Part shown: piece by piece, positions 48,504 through 57,204 of the stretch
Numbering within the stretch: position 1 is the stretch's first letter
How the letters are laid out: each line of letters begins with the position of its first letter
DNA from: DASSUW01 sp963844205
GTDB lineage: Bacteria; Actinomycetota; Thermoleophilia; Solirubrobacterales; Solirubrobacteraceae
NCBI GenBank assembly: GCA_963844205.1
Contig: CAWJNK010000013.1
Span: 310,001-374,000 of the forward strand
Direction of reading: 5' to 3'
DNA length: 64,000 bases
Program-made: the position numbers and the translations under genes
The notes under the pieces: generated by a model
Seen by the model: the letters and a program-made list of their open reading frames with translations, nothing else
Databases searched by the model: none
What the model was told of the DNA's origin: nothing

Positions 48504-49436
48504 TCAGAGCGTCGCGGGGCGCGCGCGGCGGGCGGGCCGGACCGTGACCAGGAGCTGCCGCCAGCTCACGGCGCGCAGGCAGATCGCGAGCGCGAGCGCG
48601 CTGCCGACCAGGGTCAGCACCGCGCTCGTGCCGATGAAGAACGCGGCGACCTGGCCGGCCGGGATCGCCGCGCCGGTCACCGGCTCGAACCCGGCGGCGA
48701 GCATCGCCGCACCGGCGCCCACCGACGCGGGCGCGAACGGCAAGAGGCGCCCGCCGGTCTGGGCGCCGACGACGAGCAACACGGCGGCCGGGGTCGCGGG
48801 CAGGCCGAAGGCGGCGAGGAAGCACGCGAGCGCGCCAAGCCGGCAGACGCGGCTGGCGAACTGCCACGGGAGCACGCCGCGGGCGTAGGCGCCGGGCGAG
48901 CGCAGCGGCGTGCAGCCGCGACCGACCCCGCGGGCGACCCTGCGCAGGCGCGGGACGCTCACGACGACCGCGACCAGGACGAGGAGGCCGAGGACGGCGG
49001 GCACGAGCCAGACGGCGTCAGGCGCGCCGGGCAGCGGCGCCAGGCCGACGGCGAGGGCGAGCGCGACGAGCGCGACGCCGATCGCGAGCTCGCCCGCTCC
49101 CTCCGCGACGATCGTGCCGGCCAGAACCGGGCAGCCCGCCTGCGGGAGCCGCCGGCGGAGCAACAGGACCCGGACCGCGTCGCCGCCGCGCGCCGACGCC
49201 AGACCGCCCGCGCCCGCTCCCGCGACCCAGGCGGTGATCGCGTCGCGCCGCCGGACGGGCTCGCCGCTCGCGCCGCGGAGCAGCGTGCACCAGCCACGGC
49301 CGCGCGCGACCTGGTTGACCAGGTGCAGCACCACCCCCAGGACGAGCCACCCGGGCGCAGCGCCGGTCACGGCTTCAGCGAAGCTCGTCACCGCACGTTC
49401 CAGGGCAGCCGTCAGCTCAGCGGCCGCGTCCCACAT
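48504..49436 (-). CDS. LPG-synthase/UPF0104-like integral membrane protein
   Basis: The 310-residue protein has about seven helices and follows the lysylphosphatidylglycerol synthase transmembrane family: 'HLVNQVARGRGWCTLLRG', 'GGLASARGGDAVRVLLLRRRL', 'AGTIVAEGAGELAIGVALVALA', 'GRLLPFAPASVGAGAAMLAAGF'. Such bare membrane domains flip or transport lipids. I chose ATG 49436 over 49475. It converges on the PAP2 gene with a 53-nt gap that contains CCGACG-ATTC-CGTCGG (about 48480-48495). Confidence 0.85.
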   Translation of the reverse strand: MWDAAAELTAALERAVTSFAEAVTGAAPGWLVLGVVLHLVNQVARGRGWCTLLRGASGEPVRRRDAITAWVAGAGAGGLASARGGDAVRVLLLRRRLPQAGCPVLAGTIVAEGAGELAIGVALVALALAVGLAPLPGAPDAVWLVPAVLGLLVLVAVVVSVPRLRRVARGVGRGCTPLRSPGAYARGVLPWQFASRVCRLGALACFLAAFGLPATPAAVLLVVGAQTGGRLLPFAPASVGAGAAMLAAGFEPVTGAAIPAGQVAAFFIGTSAVLTLVGSALALAICLRAVSWRQLLVTVRPARRARPATL

Positions 49437-49494
49437 CTGGGCTGATCGTACCCACTCTTGCCCGATCGCCAGCACCTCTGGGACTATCGGCGCA

Positions 49495-51640
49495 ATGGCG
49501 CCACGTGTTTACGTCTCGCACGTCCGGGAGGACCACGCGCTCGTCGACAAGCTGACGGCGCAACTCGCCGCACGGGGGTTCAGCGTGTCGGACAGTCACG
49601 AGCGGCTCACGCCCGGCGAGTTTCGCGACACCCTCGATGGGGACTTGCCGGACGCGGACGCCGTTCTGCTCATGCTCAGTCCGGAGTACGTGCACTCGTC
49701 GGGGGCCGCCCGCGATATGGCAGTAGCCGTGAGACGCGAAGACGCTGGAGAGACGAAGGTCATCGGCGTGCTCCTCGATGACGTCCCTCTTCAGGAAACC
49801 CCCGTGGAGCACCGCCTCGTCCTCCCGCGAGACGGCTTCGCCATCGCGAGGCGGCGCAACCACGACGCCGCCTTCACCGAGATCGCCAACGAGCTCGAAC
49901 GCGTCCTCGCGGCGGCCGAGAAACGCGCGCCGACGCCGACGCCTCCGCCAGAGATCTCGCTCTATTCTGCTCGCGGCGCTCGAGGGAGAGCTGCCGGTCC
50001 CGCTCGACGACGCGCTGAAGGCTCGCGGGCGCCGCCTCTGGGAGCCGGGCACCGTGCCGACGCTCGCCGACCGCCCCGCGAAGACCGATCAGCTCCGGCG
50101 GGAGAGCTTCGCCGAGGGCCTCGCGGAGATGATCGAAGAGGAGCGGCAGGGCCGCGACAAGCCCGAGTCCTTCCTCGTCCACCTGCACGGCCCGTGGGGC
50201 TCGGGGAAGACCTCGCTGCTCGGCTTCCTGGCGAAGAGGCTGCGCACGTCGAAGTCCCGCTGGGTCGTCGTCGAGTTCAACGCGTGGCAGCACGAGCGAC
50301 TCGGCGCACCGTGGTGGAGCCTGATGACCGCCGTCCACCGCGAAGGACTGCGGGCGCCGTTCGAAGACGCCGGCCGCCGACGCGACCTCTGGCGCTCGCT
50401 GCGGCTCATCTGGTTCGAGGTCATATGGCGGGTCCGGCTCGGATGGATGGCCTACGTGCTGCTTCCGGTGGTCATCGGCGTCCTCTGGTTCGGCTGGAAC
50501 GAGGGATGGTTCGACACCGCGACCGCGGAGACGGGCTGGCTCAAGCAGGCCGGTGACATCGCGAAGCCGGTCGCCGCCATCGTCGGCCTCATCGCCGCCC
50601 TGCTCGGCGCGGCCCGCGGGCTCGGGCGCTCGCTCGCCGTCGGCTCGGCGCGCGGCGCCGAGACGTTCATCCGAACGAGCCGCGACCCGATGCGCACGCT
50701 GCGGCGCCGCTACGAGAAGCTCGTGTCCACCATCGGCCGCCCGGTGGCGGTCTTCATCGACGACCTGGATCGCTGCCAGGCGAACTACGTCGTCGAGGTG
50801 CTCCAGGGCGTCCAGACGCTGCTGATCGAGGCGCCGGTCACATACGTCGTCGCCGCCGACCGCCGCTGGCTGTACGACAGCTACGCGAAGTACTACGCCG
50901 ACTTCCGCAGCGTCGCGCGCGAGCCGGGCCGGCCGCTCGGGCACCTCTTCCTCGAGAAGACCTTCCAGCTCTCGGCGGCGCTTCCGCAGCTCGCTCCCGA
51001 CGTCCGCGAGGACTACTGGCGGTGGCTCATCGGCCGAGGACCGGAGGCGGACGCGACCGAGGCGACCGAAGCCCTTCAGGCCCTGGCGCGGGCCGGCACC
51101 GCCGGTCTCGACGAGGTCGTCGCCGGCGCCGCGGGCGGCTCGCCGCCGGCCGATCGCGCAGAGCTCGAGGCGCTCGCGCAGCGGCTCGCCGACCCCGAGG
51201 TCCAGGAGGAGATCGAGAACCGGCTCGCGCCCTTCGCCGGCCTGCTGGAGCCGAACCCGCGCGCGATGAAGCGCCTCGTCAACGCGTACCGGATCGAGCT
51301 GCGGCGCCTGTTGACCGAGGGCCGCCGCGTCGGCGCGGCCGCGGTGACGCCGGAGCAGATCGCGCTGTGGACGATCGTGTCGCTCCGCTGGCCGCTGCTG
51401 GCCGACCAGCTCGCGCTGCAGCCGGAGCTCCTGGCGGGCGCGAGCGAGGAAGCGCTCCGGCCGAGCATGCGCGCCCTGCTTGCGTCCGCCGACGTGCAGG
51501 CGGTGGTAAGCGGCGACGGAGTGTCGGCCCGCCTCACGGCGCATGCCGTGCGCACGCTGGCCGGCCTCCAGCGACGCTCGCGCGACGACGAGGCCGTCGC
51601 CACTCCGGCCGCGACCAACGGCCAGGGTGTCGTCGCGTGA
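49495..51640 (+). pseudogene. TIR-KAP P-loop NTPase, reading frame split
   Basis: ATG 49495 starts a TIR domain ('RVYVSHVREDHALVDKLTAQL', 'LLMLSPEYVHSSGAARDMAVAV') that runs on in frame 1 past 'TPTPPPEIS'. From about 49960 the protein-like sequence is in frame 2: 'ILLAALEGELPVPLDDALKARG', Walker A 'GPWGSGKTS', two membrane helices (~'VLLPVVIGVLWFGW', 'VAAIVGLIAALLGAARG') and Walker B 'VAVFIDDLDRC', a KAP NTPase. Removing one base near 49958-49965 gives 714 residues. TIR-plus-NTPase proteins often act in phage defence. The position of the TIR catalytic Glu seems to hold Asp (RDMAVAV). Confidence 0.8.
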
Positions 51641-51708
51641 CCCCCCGATCGTCGGGCGTTTGACGCGCGGGCGCGAGACATTGTGCGTGCGACGGTGTAT
51701 CCGATCAC

Positions 51709-51885
51709 ATGGCCAGTCACGCTCCCCCTCCGGCCGCGCGTGCCGCCGACCGCCGCAGCGGCCCTGACGACACTCGCCGGGTGTTCCTCCTGGCACGCGC
51801 CCAGCTCGCCGCCGGCCGAGCGGACCTCTCGCGTCGCGACGCCCTGATGCGCCGCTGGAGCCCGCACCGGCGGAGGTTCAATTGA
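51709..51885 (+). CDS. Very small ORF (58 aa), unknown
   Basis: ATG 51709 opens 58 residues, basic and Ala/Arg-rich ('RRVFLLARAQLAAGRADLSRRD'), ending in 'RRWSPHRRRFN'. The stop overlaps the next start as TTGA, an overlap style used by real genes here. No family is recognised. The gene could be a small regulator, or chance. Confidence 0.4.
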   Translation: MASHAPPPAARAADRRSGPDDTRRVFLLARAQLAAGRADLSRRDALMRRWSPHRRRFN

Positions 51886-52034
51886 CCGCAACGCTGACCG
51901 TCCGCGCCGCGAGCCGCGCCGCCCACCTCGCCGCCGGGTTCGACGAGGTGGTCATCCAGCGCCGCCACGGCCGGCTCGACGGTCGCTGGAAGGACTGCGT
52001 GCTGGTCGAGCGTCTGCTGGGCGAAGCCGCCTAG
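51882..52034 (+). CDS. Very small ORF (50 aa), unknown
   Basis: TTG 51882 opens 50 residues ('LTVRAASRAAHLAAGFDEVVI', 'QRRHGRLDGRWKDCVLVERLL'). It looks like a compact helix-strand protein and is coupled to the previous ORF. Its TAG overlaps the convergent GDPD stop. Support is only position and composition. Confidence 0.4.
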   Translation: MTATLTVRAASRAAHLAAGFDEVVIQRRHGRLDGRWKDCVLVERLLGEAA

Positions 52035-53167
52035 TCGAACAGGCTCCTCGCGAACACCGCGGTGTCGGTGAAGTCGGAGAACACTCCGTCGATCCCGAGC
52101 CGGAAGAACTGCAGGTACTCCCGCACCGCGCTGCCGTTGTAGTCGGAGGCGAGGAAGCGGCCCTCGTCGCGGAACGTCCACGTGTGGATCAGCAGGCCCT
52201 CGCGGTGGGCGCGCTGGATCAGCGTGGTGGGCGGCAGCGCCTTGCGGTCGGCGTCGTTGACCATGCCGTCGCCGTTCTCGTCCCCGACCGTGCCGTCCCC
52301 GTTGAGGTCGACGGCGGCGGTGCTGACGATGTAGCGCTTCCACGGCCCGATGCCGTCCGCGTACGTGCTGATCTCGCGCAGGCCCGCGTCGGTCGCGAAG
52401 AAGCCGAAGGTGCGGGCGGTCAGCCGCGGGTCGCCGGAGATCGTCCAGTCGTAGGGCCGGTCGAACGGCGCGGTGTAGTCGAGCGAGCCGTCGGCATTCA
52501 CGTCGTTGGCATCGACGAGCTGCACGAGCCGGACGTTGGTCATCCGGTTGAGCTGCTTGAGGTTGGACTGCTCGAAGGACTGGATGAACACCCGCGCGCC
52601 GCGGTGGTTCAGGCCCGCCTTCTTGAGCGCCGCCACCAGCCTGCCCTCGAGCGGGAGGCCGAGGTTCTGGTGGTAGGTCGGGTGCTTGGTCTCGGGGTAG
52701 ATGCCGACGTGCTTGCGCTTGGCGAGGGCGATGACCTCCTCGAACGTCGGGATTTGGAACTTGCCGTCGAACTCGTGCGAGCGGAAGGCGAGCGGCTGCA
52801 CCGCCCGCAGCGTCTTGATCTGCGCGAGCGTGAAGTCGGACGCGTAGCAGCCCTGCTCGGCCGCGCCGTCGACGATCGCGGTCCGCCGGCACCCCGGGAA
52901 CTTGGCCTCGACGTCGGTCGTCCCGCTGATGTTCGGCTCGTGCCGCGCGATCAGGTGCCCGTCCTTCGTCGCCACGAGGTCGGGCTCGATGTAGTCGGCG
53001 CCGAGCTTGATGGCCAGCGCGTAGCCCTCGAGGGTGTGGTCCGGGAGATATCCCGGTGCGCCTCGGTGGCCGATGACCAGCGGGTTGTCGTCGTGGTGCG
53101 CCGCCGCCGGCGGGGCACAGACGAACAGCGCCACCAGCATCAGCAGGACAGACCGTCCAGACCTCAT
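52031..53167 (-). CDS. Secreted glycerophosphodiester phosphodiesterase with EF-hand-like insert
   Basis: The 378-residue protein has a signal peptide ('MRSGRSVLLMLVALFVCAPPAAA') and a GDPD TIM barrel: 'LVIGHRGAPGYLPDHTLEGYA' (in part; HRG), 'GADYIEPDLVATKDGHLIARH' (in part; the EPD metal site), 'VGIYPETKHPTYHQ', 'FIQSFEQSNLKQL', 'GLLIHTWTFRDEGRF'. Two insertions carry Ca-binding-like repeats, 'DANDVNADGSLDY' and 'DLNGDGTVGDENGDGMVNDAD', similar to dockerin/EF-hand loops. It cleaves glycerophosphodiesters to glycerol 3-phosphate plus alcohol outside the cell. When the alcohol is choline this would feed the betaine genes nearby. Confidence 0.92.
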   Translation of the reverse strand: MRSGRSVLLMLVALFVCAPPAAAHHDDNPLVIGHRGAPGYLPDHTLEGYALAIKLGADYIEPDLVATKDGHLIARHEPNISGTTDVEAKFPGCRRTAIVDGAAEQGCYASDFTLAQIKTLRAVQPLAFRSHEFDGKFQIPTFEEVIALAKRKHVGIYPETKHPTYHQNLGLPLEGRLVAALKKAGLNHRGARVFIQSFEQSNLKQLNRMTNVRLVQLVDANDVNADGSLDYTAPFDRPYDWTISGDPRLTARTFGFFATDAGLREISTYADGIGPWKRYIVSTAAVDLNGDGTVGDENGDGMVNDADRKALPPTTLIQRAHREGLLIHTWTFRDEGRFLASDYNGSAVREYLQFFRLGIDGVFSDFTDTAVFARSLFD

Positions 53168-53230
53168 GGGTTCCCCCTCTCGCGGTTCTGCGCCGAACCT
53201 AACGGACTCCCGGAGCGAGGTGTGAATAAG

Positions 53231-53240
53231 TGATATATCT
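53231..53240 (+). promoter_or_regulatory. TGATATATC box upstream of IclR
   Basis: TGATATATCT lies five nt before GTG 53246. The same 9-nt core precedes the dehydrogenase gene (60450-60459) and the ABC ATPase gene (63106-63115). It may be an operator for the IclR protein, a -10 element of a leaderless promoter, or both. Confidence 0.65.
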
Positions 53241-53245
53241 GCCTC

Positions 53246-54016
53246 GTGGACGCCGCCGATCTCACGGCTCGGCTGCTGGCGCTCATCCTCGAGCGCTCCC
53301 CGCGGACGGTGGTGGAGCTCGAGACCACCGCCAAGGCGTCGTCGGACGCGGTGCGGACGGCGCTCGACGCGCTCGAGCGCCACGGCCTGGTCGAGTGGGA
53401 CGCGCCGCGGTCGCACCTCCGCCCCGGTCCGCGCGAGGTGCGCTACGCGCGGGTGGGCCAGGAGCGCCGTGACCTGGCCGCGCTCGCCGAGCCGGCGATG
53501 CGGCGGCTCGCAGCCGAGAGCGGCGAGACCGTGAACCTGATGGTGCGGACCGCACGGGGCGCCGAGGCGGTCGCCCAGGTCGACGGCCGCCACATGCTCG
53601 GCGTGAGCAACTGGATCGGGCGCGAGGTCCCCGATCACTGCAGCGCCGCCGGCAAGGTGTTCCTGGCCTTCGGCGCGGCGACCCTGCCCGCCGGCCAGCT
53701 CGAGCGGCGCACGGCGCACACGATCGTCGACCGCCCGCTGCTCGAGCGCGACCTCGAGGCGATCCGCCGCCAGGGCTACGCGACGATCGTCGACGAGCTC
53801 GAGCTGGGCCTCGCCGCGACGGCGGCCCCGATCCGCGACGCCGACGGCTCGGTCGTCGCGGCGCTCTCGATCGCCGGCCCGACAGCCCGTCTCGGCGACG
53901 CCCGCCTCGGGCTGCTCGGCCGCGTCGCGATCGAGCAGGCGCACTCGGTCTCCACCCAGCTGGGCTACCAGGGCGAGCTGGAGGACCTGCTCGACTCCCT
54001 GCGCGCCCGGCGCTGA
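53246..54016 (+). CDS. IclR-family transcriptional regulator
   Basis: The 256-residue protein has an N-terminal HTH ('LLALILERSPRTVVELETTAK', 'VRTALDALERHGLVEW') and the IclR effector domain ('ESGETVNLMVRTARGAEAVAQV', 'DHCSAAGKVFLAFGA', 'GYATIVDELELGLAATAAPIRD', 'ALSIAGPTARLG'). It is divergent from the GDPD gene and close to the dimethylglycine genes. The shared box makes it the best candidate for controlling the betaine block. Ligand unknown. Confidence 0.92.
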   Translation: MDAADLTARLLALILERSPRTVVELETTAKASSDAVRTALDALERHGLVEWDAPRSHLRPGPREVRYARVGQERRDLAALAEPAMRRLAAESGETVNLMVRTARGAEAVAQVDGRHMLGVSNWIGREVPDHCSAAGKVFLAFGAATLPAGQLERRTAHTIVDRPLLERDLEAIRRQGYATIVDELELGLAATAAPIRDADGSVVAALSIAGPTARLGDARLGLLGRVAIEQAHSVSTQLGYQGELEDLLDSLRARR

Positions 54017-54034
54017 GCGCGGGTCAGGGGACCG

Positions 54035-54421
54035 TCAATCGCTCGTCGCCGGCGGCCGGTTCCACGACTCCGGGCGCGGCTGCACGAGGTACTTGCCCGC
54101 CCGGACGGCCGCGACCGCCTGCTGGCCTGGCGTGAACGCCGCGTCCGCGCCCTTGCAGAGCTCGGTCATCGCCCAGTAGATGCTGCGGCCGACCCGGTTC
54201 TCGGTCATCGACTTCACGCGCCCGCGCAGCGCCGGCTCGTCGGCGAGCGCGAACTCGACGCCGATCACCATGCGCTGGCTGGTCGAGCTCGTCGACTCGG
54301 AGGCGATGTCACCGCACGTCAGCGCGTACGGATTGCGCTCGACCTCCGCCGCGTGGTCCACCTTCGGGGTGTAGCGCTCGGCCTCACCACAGCCCGCGAC
54401 GACGAGCGCGAGGATCGTCAG
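54035..54421 (-). CDS. Putative lipoprotein of unknown function, possible CTG start
   Basis: The frame holds 'TILALVVAGCGEAERYTPKVD', a very short lipoprotein signal with lipobox VAGC, then a soluble domain with two more cysteines ('LTCGDIASESTSSTSQRMVIG', 'TELCKGADAAFTPGQQAVAAV'). No ATG, GTG or TTG lies near the signal. CTG 54421 would overlap the stop of the Fe-S gene as CTGA and gives 128 residues. The sequence after the signal resembles small actinobacterial lipoproteins seen near other operons, but I do not know its function. Confidence 0.55.
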   Translation of the reverse strand: MTILALVVAGCGEAERYTPKVDHAAEVERNPYALTCGDIASESTSSTSQRMVIGVEFALADEPALRGRVKSMTENRVGRSIYWAMTELCKGADAAFTPGQQAVAAVRAGKYLVQPRPESWNRPPATSD

Positions 54422-56274
54422 TCCTCGACCGACTCGGCGAGCAAGGTCGCGAGGTCGACCACGCGGAGGTCGCGGCCGGAGCTCTTGACACCGTCGTCGA
54501 GCATCACCGTGCAGAACGGACACGCCACCGCGAGCGTACCCGCTCCCGTCTCGGCCGCCTCCCGCACGCGCTCCTCGTTGATCGGCCCGGCGCGCTCCTC
54601 CATCCACATGTGCGCGCCGCCCGCGCCGCAGCAGAACGTCCGCTCCTCACGACGCTCCATCTCGACCGGCTTCCCCACCGCCGCCGCGAGCTCGCGCGGC
54701 TGGGCGCGGACGTCGTTGTGGCGGGCGAGGTAGCAGGAGTCGTGGTAGGTGATCTCCTGCTCGCCGGCGGCCGGCGACAGGCGGCCCTCGCGCACGAGTG
54801 AGGCGAGCATCTCGGTGTGGTGCACGACCTCGTACCGTCCGCCGAAGTCGGGGTACTCGTTGGCGATCGTGTTGAAGCAGTGCGGGCAGCTCGCGACGAT
54901 CTTCGTCACGCTGGCCTCGTCGAGCGTCGCCACGTTCTGCTCGGCGTAGGCCTGGAAGACGAACTCGTTGCCCATGCGCCGGGCGGGGTCGCCCGTGCAC
55001 GCCTCGCGGGGGCCGAGGATCGCGAAGTCGACCCCGGCCTTGGCCAGCAGCTTGGCGGTGGAGCGCGCGGACTCCCGCGCCCGCTCGTCGAACGACGCGG
55101 CGCAGCCGACCCAGTAGAGGACGTCGGGCGGCGGGTCGCCGGGCTCGAGCACGCGCACGTCGAGGCCCTCGGTCCAGGCGGCGCGTTCGGCCTGCGGCCG
55201 CCCCCACGGGTTCGACTGGCGCTCGACGTCGCGCAGCATCGGCTCCGCCTCGCTCGGGAAGCGCGACTCGACCATCACGAGGTGCCGCCGGAGGTCGACG
55301 ATGTGGTCGATCTGCTCGATGTTGACCGGGCACGCCTGCACGCAGGCGCCGCACGTGACGCAGTCCCACACCATCTCCTCGAGCTTGCCCGTCGAGGCGA
55401 CCAGCGGGCCGTCGTAGTCGCCCGCGAGCGCCTTCGGCCCCTCCTCGAACAGGTGGTCGCGCACGCCCATGATCACGAGCTTGGGCGAGAGCACCTTGCC
55501 GGTCGCGTACGCGGGGCAGGCGTCCTGGCAGCGCCCGCACTCGGTGCACGAGAACGCGTCCATCATCTGCTTCCAGGTGAGGTCCTCGACCGTGCCGATC
55601 CCGAACCGCATCTCCTCCTCCGGCACGTCCTCGTCGAACCGCAGCGGCTCGAGCCGGCCGCGCATACGCGTGCGTCCGAAGTAGACGTTGATCGCCGCGG
55701 TCGCGATGTGCAGGTGCTTGGAGTACGGCAGGTAGACGAGGAAGCCGAGGATGAGCAGCACGTGCGTCCAGGCGAACACGAGCTCGTCGGTCCCGTGCCA
55801 CAGCAGCAGCGTGGTCACGATCGCCGCGATCCAGGCCAGGATCAGGTCGGCCTCGCCGAGGTGGCTGCCCTCGAACCGCCGCGGCCGGATGACCTTGCGG
55901 ATCACGAACGCGACCGCCACGCCGACGAGCGCGAGGACGGCGAACACGTTGGCGAGCGCCTCGTACCAGCCCCAGTGGGGCGCGGCGTCCTCGTCGACGA
56001 TCGCGATCATCGCAAGCGGGATCGCGGGGAACAGCACGATGAAGGCCCAGAAGATGAACGCGTGCATCAGGCCCGGGACGAGGCGCTGCAGCAGCTTGCG
56101 CTGGCCGAGCACGACCACCGCCTCCTCGCGCAGGCGGTCGGGCACGTCGTCGGCGCGGTCGATGCCGCTCGGGCGGCCCAGCTTGAGCAGCCGCACGAGC
56201 AGGACGGCGCGGCGGGCGAACAGGCCGAAGGAGAGCGCGATCGCCGCCGCCAGGGCGAGCGCGCTCAGGATCAC
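54418..56274 (-). CDS. Membrane Fe-S oxidoreductase (DgcB/heterodisulfide reductase-like)
   Basis: The 618-residue protein has four to five membrane helices ('LALAAAIALSFGLFARRAVLL', 'HAFIFWAFIVLFPAIPLAMI', 'ADLILAWIAAIVTTLLLW', 'HVLLILGFLVYL'), then two 4Fe-4S motifs ('CTECGRCQDACP', 'CVTCGACVQACP') and two CCG-type domains ('HYHDSCYLAR'-like and 'ERTFCCGAGGAHMW'). It is like DgcB, which with EtfAB carries electrons from dimethylglycine dehydrogenase to the membrane quinone pool. GTG 56274 overlaps the etfA stop by 4 nt. Confidence 0.9.
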   Translation of the reverse strand: MILSALALAAAIALSFGLFARRAVLLVRLLKLGRPSGIDRADDVPDRLREEAVVVLGQRKLLQRLVPGLMHAFIFWAFIVLFPAIPLAMIAIVDEDAAPHWGWYEALANVFAVLALVGVAVAFVIRKVIRPRRFEGSHLGEADLILAWIAAIVTTLLLWHGTDELVFAWTHVLLILGFLVYLPYSKHLHIATAAINVYFGRTRMRGRLEPLRFDEDVPEEEMRFGIGTVEDLTWKQMMDAFSCTECGRCQDACPAYATGKVLSPKLVIMGVRDHLFEEGPKALAGDYDGPLVASTGKLEEMVWDCVTCGACVQACPVNIEQIDHIVDLRRHLVMVESRFPSEAEPMLRDVERQSNPWGRPQAERAAWTEGLDVRVLEPGDPPPDVLYWVGCAASFDERARESARSTAKLLAKAGVDFAILGPREACTGDPARRMGNEFVFQAYAEQNVATLDEASVTKIVASCPHCFNTIANEYPDFGGRYEVVHHTEMLASLVREGRLSPAAGEQEITYHDSCYLARHNDVRAQPRELAAAVGKPVEMERREERTFCCGAGGAHMWMEERAGPINEERVREAAETGAGTLAVACPFCTVMLDDGVKSSGRDLRVVDLATLLAESVED

Positions 56275-57164
56275 GCCCGCACCCGGCGCAGCTCGGCGGT
56301 GATCGCCGGCACGATCTCGCCGACGTCGCCGATGACCGCATAGTCGGCGCTGGCCATGATCGGCGCCTCGGGGTCGGAGTTGATGGCGAGCAGCTTCTTC
56401 GCGCCCTTGCACCCGGCCATGTGCTGGGTGGCGCCGCTGATCCCGCACGGGATGTAGAGCTCGGGCGAGATCTTCGTGCCGGTCTGCCCCACCTGGTCGG
56501 TGTGCGGCCGCCAGCCGGCGCTGGTCACCGCGCGCGAGCAGCCGACCACGCCGCCGAGCAGGCCGGCCAGCTCCTCGAGCGGCGCGAAGCCCTCCGCCGA
56601 CCCCACGCCGCGGCCGCCCGACACCACGACCGGCGCCTCGGCGAGCGAGAGGCCGCCGCTCGACAGGTCGACGCGCTCGACCACGCGCGCGACGAGGTCC
56701 TCGGGCTGAAGCTGCGGCGCGAAGGCCTCGACGGCCGGCTCGCCCTCGGCCGGCTCGATCGGCACGGTGTGCGGCGCGACGGTCATCAGCTTCACGTCGC
56801 CGTGCAGCCGCGCCTCCTCGAGCAGGCTTCCGCCCCAGCGCTGGCGCAGCACCTCGGCGCCTTCGGCCCGCATCACGTTCGCGGCGAACACGCCGCCGGT
56901 CATGACCGCGGCGTGCGCGAGGACCTCGTTGCCGCGGTCGGTGCCGGCGGCCACGATGGTGTCGGCGCCGAGCTGTGCGATCGCCCGAGCCCACGCCCGT
57001 GGCGCATACCCGTCGATCTCGGCGACGTGGAGCGTGCGGACGCCGCTGATCGGCGGCGCGGCGCCGAACGCGACGGCGTCGACCTCGCCGCCGTACCGCC
57101 GCGCGAACGTCAGCGTCTGCTGCGCGAGGTCGTCGGCGTCCTCGACGAAGACCAGGACGCTCAT
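56271..57164 (-). CDS. etfA: Electron transfer flavoprotein, alpha subunit
   Basis: The 297-residue protein shows the FAD site of EtfA: 'VVVSGGRGVGSAEGFAPLEEL', 'GCSRAVTSAGWRPHTDQVGQTG', 'LYIPCGISGATQHMAGCKGAKK' (in part) and 'IAINSDPEAPI'-like 'AINSDPEAPIMASADYAVIGD'. It binds EtfB and accepts electrons from the dehydrogenase. The ATG at 57164 lies 40 nt after the EtfB stop. It is shorter than the usual ~320 residues at the N-terminus, within family range. Confidence 0.93.
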   Translation of the reverse strand: MSVLVFVEDADDLAQQTLTFARRYGGEVDAVAFGAAPPISGVRTLHVAEIDGYAPRAWARAIAQLGADTIVAAGTDRGNEVLAHAAVMTGGVFAANVMRAEGAEVLRQRWGGSLLEEARLHGDVKLMTVAPHTVPIEPAEGEPAVEAFAPQLQPEDLVARVVERVDLSSGGLSLAEAPVVVSGGRGVGSAEGFAPLEELAGLLGGVVGCSRAVTSAGWRPHTDQVGQTGTKISPELYIPCGISGATQHMAGCKGAKKLLAINSDPEAPIMASADYAVIGDVGEIVPAITAELRRVRA

Positions 57165-57204
57165 AGGGCAACCTCCCCAGCGGACCCATCGAACGCCGGG
57201 GACG

